Of a DNA stretch of 64,000 bases, positions 56,752 to 64,000 are shown piece after piece (the stretch's first letter is position 1; each line of letters opens with the position of its first letter). The position numbers were made by a program, and so were the translations under genes. Below the pieces are notes generated by a model. That model saw only the letters and a program-made list of their open reading frames with translations. It was not told the origin of the DNA and made no database searches. The stretch is from Pardosa pseudoannulata (Eukaryota > Arthropoda > Arachnida > Araneae > Lycosidae): contig CM063510.1 of the NCBI GenBank assembly GCA_032207245.1, positions 155,700,948-155,764,947 on the forward strand, given 5' to 3'.

Positions 56752-58000
56752 CTGAGAATAAACTGCAGCATCTTGCTAAGTAATAATAATGTATCTTTAA
56801 TTATTAAGTACAGTGATTTTTTTTTCTTGAGTGTCAAAGCAAATTTAAAAGCTTGAAGTCAATAAACTTAATAAACTTCTTTTGATTCCCTTTACCATAT
56901 AATATTAAATCACTCATTTTCAGTGCTTGGTCATGTTGAAACGGGGTTAAAAGCTGTTTGGCTTTAAAAATGGTTTTTATCATATTTAGTACTTTATTGG
57001 CTAACTTGTAATATTTTTTCTGTTCATTTTGTCGTATAACAGGAAAGTGCTTGTTTATGATATCCTCTATCATTCATTCTCCTTGTACTAGTTTCTTGGA
57101 ACGTCAAATGCAATTTAATAGGAAAGCAATAAAAATTTGTAGTAGAATTTTTGCAAATTTCTTCTTCTGCTGTATGCCTGTAGTTATATTTTAAAATTTG
57201 TCAATTAAAAAAAAATGTTGAGAATTCGTAAGTTTTTCCTTATCAAATACATTTTTATTTTTTACAACGTTTTGCACCCACTCTATCTGTATTCCACTTT
57301 TTATTACATTGTTGTTTATATAAATAACTCTCGTAAAACCACTAATATTTCTATTGCTATAATATTTTGTACAATGCCGTCTTTAAATCCTTTAAAATAT
57401 TCCCAAAGAGTCAAGTGAAGCGAGAATGCTTCTAACGTCAATACTTAGCTATGAAAAAATATTAAAGAATAAATACTTCATTTTAAATTAAATACAATAA
57501 ATTTTTTCACAGAATTAGAAAAAAAAATATGTTTAGGCTTTAACATCATATTATAATCAATATTTGATTGAAATTCACTCATAAAAGCTGCTGGATACCA
57601 TATTTGCACGTGTAGCAAAACTGTAGACCCATAGCACTCCTAACAAACAAATATATATGCACATCTTTATAAAATTTTAATATATATGCATATCTTTATT
57701 TTAGCTAATTAAAGATAGAAAATTTTTAACTCATTTGATCATAAAATCAACTATTACTATTTATTTTTCTATCTCTTGAATAACATGAGAATGACATATA
57801 TTATTGTATTTTTCTTAATGAATTTGCTGATTACATTGAAATATTCCGTGTTCAGTGATTTTTCATCTTCATTGCTGTATTTTATTTCGTGGCAATAAGA
57901 GATTAAAATTTTATTCGTTTACTTTTACTTACATACTTTACAATGTTTTATCTATATACTATAACTTCTATTGTCGTTGTATTCCATAAGCTGTAGTAAT

Positions 58001-58725
58001 CAATGAGAATATGTAGCTTTGCTTTCGGGATGAAAAAAAAATGGCTATATGAAATGACAAAATGGCTTCATTGTATTACCGATTTTAAAAGTTTTTTTTA
58101 TTTGTGTGTATGCCAAACTTTAAAAAATTTATTATTATTATTTAATTTCGATTGCTTAGTTAGATTGTTTCGTAGCAGTTTATGAGAAAAAAATCTTATT
58201 TAATTACCGTGTGGTTATTCTATGACATGGCTCTAAATCAGTGAGAATATTTATCTTTGCTTTCATGATAATAAAAAAATGGGTGTATGAAATGACAAAA
58301 TTGCGTCATTGTATTACCGATTTTAAAGTTTTTTTTTTAACTTCTGTGTGTGCCAAACTTTAAAAAAAATTATTATTATTATTGAAATTTAATCTCTATT
58401 GCTTAATTAGATTGTTTCATAGCAGTTTATGAGATGAAATCTTTTGATTTAATTACCGTGTGGTTATTCTATGACATGGCTCTAAATCAATGAGAATATT
58501 TATCTTTGCTTTTAGGATGAAAAAAAAAATGTCTATATGAAATGACAAAATGGCGTCATTGTACTACCGATTTTAAAGTTTTTTTTTTACTTCTGTGTGT
58601 GCCAAACTTTAAAAATAATAATTATTATTATTGAAATTTAATCTCTATTGCTTAATTAGATTGTTTCATAGCAGTTTATGAGATGGAATCTTATGATTTA
58701 ATTACTGTGTGGTTATTGTATGACT
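58001..58725. repeat. Tandem array, three units of about 240-250 bp
   Basis: Units start at 58001, 58239 and 58489 with CA(A/G)TGAGAATAT and contain GAAATGACAAAATGGCGTCA, TGCCAAACTTTAAAAA and ATTACCGTGTGGTTATTCTA. Identity looks high, above 85% by eye. Confidence 0.88.
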
Positions 58726-59338
58726 TTTAACCCACGATTAGCATTAATCGTTCTATGTCTCTAAATCCAAGCCTAGATTATAAATTTTATGTTTAGTACT
58801 GTCATTTTAATAATTAATGTTAGTAGAAGATATTTATTTTTTAAAATGTGTCATTGAAATAGCTCGCAAAAGCTGTATAATTATATTACATACAACTTCA
58901 AGATATGATTCTCCACTCAATTTCATTAAAGGGAGGGAAAAACAGTTCAGTATTGAAGAGACGTTGGTTATTCCCAAGTGGGACTTTATTACATTTGATA
59001 TTTTTATGAGCATTATAAAGATAATTTTATTGAAAATATTCGTCTCTTCAAAAAGTATCTTCTATGCCGTTTGTATACTAGACTTATACTTTATTTTTTG
59101 AAGCATGCAAAATTTGTTTTTGTTTCATTTTAATATATTACAAGTTTAATTTCCACATTCTGAATTACACTACAGGAATTGAAATTATTATTTGAATATC
59201 AGTTTGCAGTTATAATTTTTCCTAAGAGAAAGTATGAAATTCTTTTAAAAAGTAAGAACAGTATGCTTCAAAAATTTTAATTCACGATGAACATGATTTT
59301 TTAAAAATTCTCTTTTCGTACACAACATTATTAAAAAC

Positions 59339-60020
59339 CAGGGTTGTAATTTTGACCGGTCAAAACTGATTTTGACCAAGGCACTGGATAAAAGTGGTTT
59401 TAACCATCCAAAAGTAGTCAGAATTGTTAAAAATAGTATTAAATTATCTTAATTTTAATATATAATATCTTTTGCAATTAGAAGTGACTTTAAATAAGCA
59501 ATGAAAATAGTAGTGCAGTTAAATAAAATATTACACTAACAAGTTCATTATATTTTACTTTATTATAGAGTATAATAAGAATGTTTGAATTTTAAAAATG
59601 AACCATGCACATGCAATTGTAAAAAATTATTCCAGTTGCAGTTAAAAAGATAAAACGAGTTGAAGTTAAAAACATAAATTTTAAAATTAAAACAAATAAC
59701 ATGACATTTTACAATTAAAATTGTTATTAATTTATCAGTAGTTACTTGTAACCGTTTTTTAAATTCAAAATAAATTACACCTAAATTAGCTCGTATTAAA
59801 AAAAAAATAAGACTTTTTTTTTATCTTGGTGTTATGTTATATAATTATTTTTGCTGGTTTTATTTATATTATGACATTTTTAACAAATGTAACTTGCCTT
59901 TATCATACCCTAGTAAACTATATTCGATTAAGTATTAAATATATTGAAAAGTGAATTTCAGCAATCAAAACTGGTCAAAATTGATATTGACCCGGACGGT
60001 TAACCACCGATACAACCCTG
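59339..60020. mobile_element. hAT MITE with 8-bp target duplication
   Basis: Tips CAGGGTTGTAATTTTGACCG and, from the other side, CAGGGTTGTATCGGTGGTTA. The flanks TTAAAAAC (59331-59338) and TTAAAAAA (60021-60028) match at 7 of 8 positions. 682 bp. Inside the tips, CAAAACTG(A)TTTTGACC-like words occur at both ends. No transposase. Confidence 0.85.
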
Positions 60021-60142
60021 TTAAAAAACACAGATAAAGTTTCTGTCAAATCTGAAAATTCTAAGAGCTGTGTGGCAAAAAACACAGATAAAGTTTCTGT
60101 CAAATCTAAAAATTCTAAGAGCTGTGTGGCAAAAAACACAGT
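60021..60142. repeat. 54-bp tandem repeat, 2.2 copies
   Basis: AACACAGATAAAGTTTCTGT recurs at 60027 and 60081 and begins again at 60135. It starts immediately at the right flank of the hAT element at 59339-60020. Confidence 0.9.
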
Positions 60143-60959
60143 TTTTTAAGAATTAAATTTATAGTTTTGGGTGTATGATTTAAAGTGCTTTCTGTTTTTT
60201 CTTTTCTGTCATTATAAAGGTTTTCCTTTTGGTAGCTGTCTTTCGACCATATTGGCTTCCTGCATTTCATAGGTTTCCAATTAAAAAAAAAAAAATTTTT
60301 AATTTTTTTCCACGATTCCCCTTTTCCTAGTAACACGTTTACATTAACCCTGGAGCAAAATAAGTCTATACAAATTTTATACAAAAATTAAAGCACTATA
60401 GAAAAATTTGGGCAATTTTTGTCCAAAATCAGGCAAAAAATTGCCTGATTTGGAACGGTGTTTTTTTTTCTGACAATTACAAGAATGATTTGTTACGAGA
60501 TATTTCCCTCTTTGTTTGCACAGTGAAAGGTCTTAAGTAACTATGTAACCTAAGATCGAAAAGGCTTCGTCATTATTTGCACGCGTAAAAACATAAGAGA
60601 CCTGTTTAGAGCATTTGGTTCATGGGAGACATGACACTTACCACTTGTTTTCAGGTATCTTAAAAACATACTTTTTTTAGTTTTTTATTTTTAATTGTCA
60701 GAAAAAAAATCTTCATGTTTAATTTGCAGAACGGCCAAAAGAAAAGGTCGTAAATTTATCTCGATATCTCCAGAAAGAAATAAACCGATTAGAACTGGAT
60801 TTTAGGCGGGAATAGAAGTTCGTCGATAAAAATGAGGAGGGACGAATTTAGAAGACAGAAAAGGATATTGCGCGCACACATACATGTATGTGTATACTCT
60901 TATGAAAGAATAAGGAACTTTCTCGGGATACGTTCTATTTAATTCCTTGTTGTTGCGGA

Positions 60960-61750
60960 TGGAAGCGAAATGTGCGCGGTGGCTCCTGCAGATGGGAACA
61001 ATTTCAACCCTGGAGCCAATGGTATGTCGTAGGTGCGCGTCCTAAATTATTTTTTAATTTGGAACGGTCTCATTGGGATGCCGATGGTGAGTCGTCTCCT
61101 GCCATAATTAATATTCGTTTTGTGATCTCCGTGTGAGCGATTGGCTGTGCGCGCGATAATTTTATTTGGGGGGCCTCCGAAAAAGGAATCCGTCTTGATC
61201 GCTTCGCATCGCCGGCTTCTTCTACAACGGACGCCGCACACAAAACCCCACTTCCTGATATAATAAACACATTCCCCAGTCCGACCAATCGCAGAGAGCC
61301 ACTCTGCGGCACGGCCACGCCCACCGACACTCTCGCGATCGATCCCCCTTTTGGCCCCCTACCACCTCTTTCTTTCTTTCGCTCATCATTCATTCCCTCT
61401 TTTTTTTTTCACCCTGTTCTTATTCGTGTATGACCTTGGACTTGCTCTTCCTCTCGAATCCCACCCTGCCCCCTCTTCTACTTTCTCAGATTCATATTTT
61501 TTTTTTGTCTTTTATCGTTTGTCGGCCATTTGTGCTCCTTCGGTCATCGTATGCTTTTTTGGTTGTTTTTTCGGGCTTCGTAGACGATATTCGGAATTTT
61601 CTGTGGCTTTGCTCTCTTGTCGGAGTGTTTTTTTTTATTTTCTTCTTTTAAAAGTGTCTCCCCCGTCTCTCCCTCTTTGTTTTCTCTTTCTCATTTTTTT
61701 TTCTCGCGGAGTTGGTAAATAAACCGAACGAATATCGGGATAAGAAGCGC
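60960..61750 (+). promoter_or_regulatory. CpG-rich promoter region and 5' UTR of a plus-strand gene
   Basis: The least AT-rich part of the window. It has a CCAAT box (61285-61289), a CACCC/GC-type box CCACGCCCACC (61315-61325) and TCTCGCGA (61331-61338), a motif known from animal housekeeping promoters. After about 61.34 kb a pyrimidine-rich leader leads to the ATG at 61755. It could also drive transcription to the left, but no minus-strand gene is seen there. Confidence 0.6.
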
Positions 61751-61754
61751 AGTT

Positions 61755-61836
61755 ATGAACGGTGTGTCGTCCTCCCGATTCGATAGGTGGAATGTTTCCG
61801 ATTTCGAGGCTGCTTTTGAAAATAAGATTGCCGAGG
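61755..61836 (+). CDS. Candidate first coding exon of an unidentified gene
   Basis: ATG at 61755 downstream of the CpG-rich region, with G at -3. The peptide begins MNGVSSSRFDRWNVSDFEAA and continues FENKIAE. A good donor (GCCGAGG|GTAAGAG) closes an 82-base exon at 61836. Without splicing the frame runs on to 62147 (130 residues), but its later part looks less coding. I do not recognise the product. The rest of the gene must lie to the right, probably outside the window. Confidence 0.45.
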
Positions 61837-62149
61837 GTAAGAGGATGATGCAATTAAATCGATACGTCATCGACACCTCTGCTTCGACCGAGTTCAATTC
61901 GGTTACTCTGATTACGTGGTATTGCATTTTTCTCCGCGAAATTTTGGGGGTCCTTCTCCATTGCGACTTTATTGTACTGGAAATGTCGATGGACTCGTAT
62001 TGCCCGGATGATACTTCGTTCCTAAATACTCCCTTTAGTGTACTTGCCCAGTTGTCATTTGGACCCCCTACACTGCATGAATTTCAAGATAATTGCTGTT
62101 CTGTCACATGTCATAAATTTTTAAGGGAATATGGCATAATTTTGTAAGG

Positions 62150-63120
62150 AATTCTGTAAATTTGATCCGGCTAGAGGGAATTTTACTTTTATTGCATTTA
62201 CCGTTTCAGAGGAAGATACATATTTGAAAACATCTGGTTAATGTGATCGATTCTAAGAAAGTTGTTGTTTTAATCACTTCGATTATTGTTAATAATAATA
62301 ACTGACTTATCACATTAACCCTAGCATATGTACAAAGTTTTAAAGTATCATACCCACAGCTTTATTTAAAAGAAATGGTAAATATAATTACAAAATATGT
62401 TTCGCTGTCCAAAAATAAAATGCATGTTCTTTAAAATACCTTAATGACGCGGAAACCAATATTCAGCGAAAAATTACACTCGTACTCAACATAGATATTA
62501 TGCTTCGAAATATTTTGTAACGAATGTTTAATTTTTGTCTAAAAATGAAAGAGGGAGATACTCCAGGTGACAAAACTATGTATTACAGCGATTATAACCC
62601 CTTTTCTTGGTGCACGTTGCAGATGTTGGCTCAGTAAACAAACCCTCAAAAATATACCGCACTCATTGACTGTATATCTAATTTTTTTTCCTTCTTGCAG
62701 TATTTGCACAATTTTTACGTTAATCATCGACTGAACTCACTTATACCACCCCAAAAATCGTAAAAAGACCGTATTTTCCCTTCAGTTTAATTTTCTTTTA
62801 ATAGTTAGCAGCCGTTTTCTCTATTGCGTGGCAACTTCCGTTTAGACATCGAAAAATAAGAGATTTGAAAAAAAATTTTCAATTTTACACCTCCTCTTCA
62901 ACCTCCACTCAAAATACAGTTTCTTTTAAATTAATTTTACAATTTACACTAAATCACAAATTTGTGATGAAAATCACACTCAGTTTATTTAATTTGTGAT
63001 TAAGTGAATGTTTCAGTCTATTTAGTATGAATGTTATGTGTTTCCTTTGTGTTTTCTTTGTTAATTCAATTAGATTTTAAATATTCAATTTTTGTAAAAT
63101 TTTTCCTCAAAATGTTGTTT
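62150..63120. other. Presumed intron 1 of the right-hand gene, no feature assigned
   Basis: AT-rich. Contains an inverted pair GTTAATGTGAT / ATCACATTAAC (about 62237 and 62312), possibly a tiny MITE, and otherwise nothing I can name. Confidence 0.4.
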
Positions 63121-63303
63121 TTGTTTATGTATCAATTTGTTGAGTTACGATCCCCTCGCCAGATTTCAAACGCCACGCTGCAAGCACGCCACGCACGCAA
63201 GCTGCAAGCACGCCAATTTCGCCAAATGTGGTTGAAGCACCAACAAGATCCATGATTAGAAACAGGAGAGTGGGCTAAGAAGAGGAGTTGAATAATGAAC
63301 ACC

Positions 63304-64000
63304 AAAATGTCTCAATTGTAAAATAAATTTCTAGCCATGAGCGTATTTACGGATATAGATGTCAAGCAAAATTTTGTAATAGATCGAGTCGAATGACACA
63401 ATCGCAGAATACGGGTAGCACAGAACTTCCTGGGTCAAGCCCTCTAGTTCTGTAATACATGAGATCTTGGCAACTATTGACATTGATTTGACTATGGAGT
63501 GAGAGAAAGATCTGAGATGGGAATTGGGTCCTTGAGTTTGGGCAAAGTATAAAAAACACTAAAATGCCTCAATTGTAAAATAAATTTCTAGCCATGGGCG
63601 TATTTACGGCTATAGATGTCGAGCAAAATTTTGTAATGGATCGAGTTGAATGGCGCAATCGCAGAATACGAGTAGCACAGAACTTCCTGGGTCAAGCCCT
63701 CTAGTTCTGTAATACATGAGATCTTGGCAACTATTGACATTGATTTGACTATGGAATGAGAAAAAGATCTGGGATGGGAATTGGGTCCTGAGTTTGGACG
63801 AAGTATAAAAAACACTAAAATGTCTCAATTATAAAATAAATTTCTAGCCATGAGTGTATTTACGGATATAGATGTCAAGCAAAATTTTGTAATAGATCGA
63901 GTCGAATAACACAATCGCAGAATACGGGTAGCACAGAACTTCCTGGGTCAAGCCCTCTAGTTCTGTAATACATGAGATCTTGGCAACTATTGACATTGAT
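63304..64000. repeat. Satellite, about 256-bp unit, continuing past the window
   Basis: Units start AAAATGTCTCAATT at 63304, 63561 and 63817. Identity between units is high by eye. The last unit is cut by the window end, so total length is unknown. Minus-strand frames across it repeat the same peptide and are artefacts. Confidence 0.92.

Noticed and set aside
61070..61393. 107-residue minus-strand frame starting MNDERKKERGG
   Set aside because: It lies antisense across the CpG promoter, has no recognisable domain, and its length follows from the lack of AT-rich stops.

Overview
The window reads as nuclear DNA of an animal. It is very AT-rich and intron-rich, with long (TA)n, (CT)n(TA)n and homopolymer tracts and many DNA transposons. 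An arthropod, perhaps a chelicerate, is my guess from the mix of a serine-tRNA-like SINE, an RTE/CR1-type LINE and many hAT, piggyBac and pogo/Tigger relics. The sequence does not settle the species. Nothing looks prokaryotic, and I see no operon, CRISPR array or rRNA.

Left part (1-16 kb). Positions 1-81 look like the last codons of a plus-strand gene that starts outside the window. Facing it is one complete gene that I recognise with confidence: MBOAT7 (LPIAT1), a lysophosphatidylinositol acyltransferase, on the minus strand from 14957 to 786. Seven coding exons join in frame across canonical GT/AG sites to 471 codons plus a stop, close to the 472 residues of the human protein. The catalytic Asn (about residue 323) and His (357) are present. 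A probable 5' untranslated exon and promoter lie near 15.83-15.99 kb. Its introns hold a Tigger element, a 5'-truncated LINE with a 13-bp target-site duplication, TTAA-flanked elements, several hAT elements with 8-bp duplications, and a tandem duplication that carries a SINE.

Middle part (16-61 kb). This is a gene-poor stretch made largely of repeats. It contains SINE copies (one with a perfect 21-bp target-site duplication), at least six hAT-like families, a piggyBac relic that still encodes a cysteine-rich tail, a Tigger relic, a LINE fragment, several tandem arrays (periods of about 480, 130, 245 and 54 bp), a long polypyrimidine tract, and TA microsatellites into which hAT-like elements have inserted. 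A few short exon-like or promoter-like pieces (20.3-21.0, 25.47, 28.87-29.03 and 56.7 kb) are reported with low confidence.

Right part (61-64 kb). A CpG-rich promoter-like region (about 61.0-61.75 kb) with CCAAT, CACCC and TCTCGCGA motifs precedes an ATG at 61755, a candidate first exon of a plus-strand gene whose product I do not recognise. From 63.30 kb a satellite with a period of about 256 bp runs off the end of the window.

I found no previously undescribed multi-gene system. The most informative signals are the complete MBOAT7 gene model and the transposons whose ends can be placed to the base from terminal repeats and target-site duplications.
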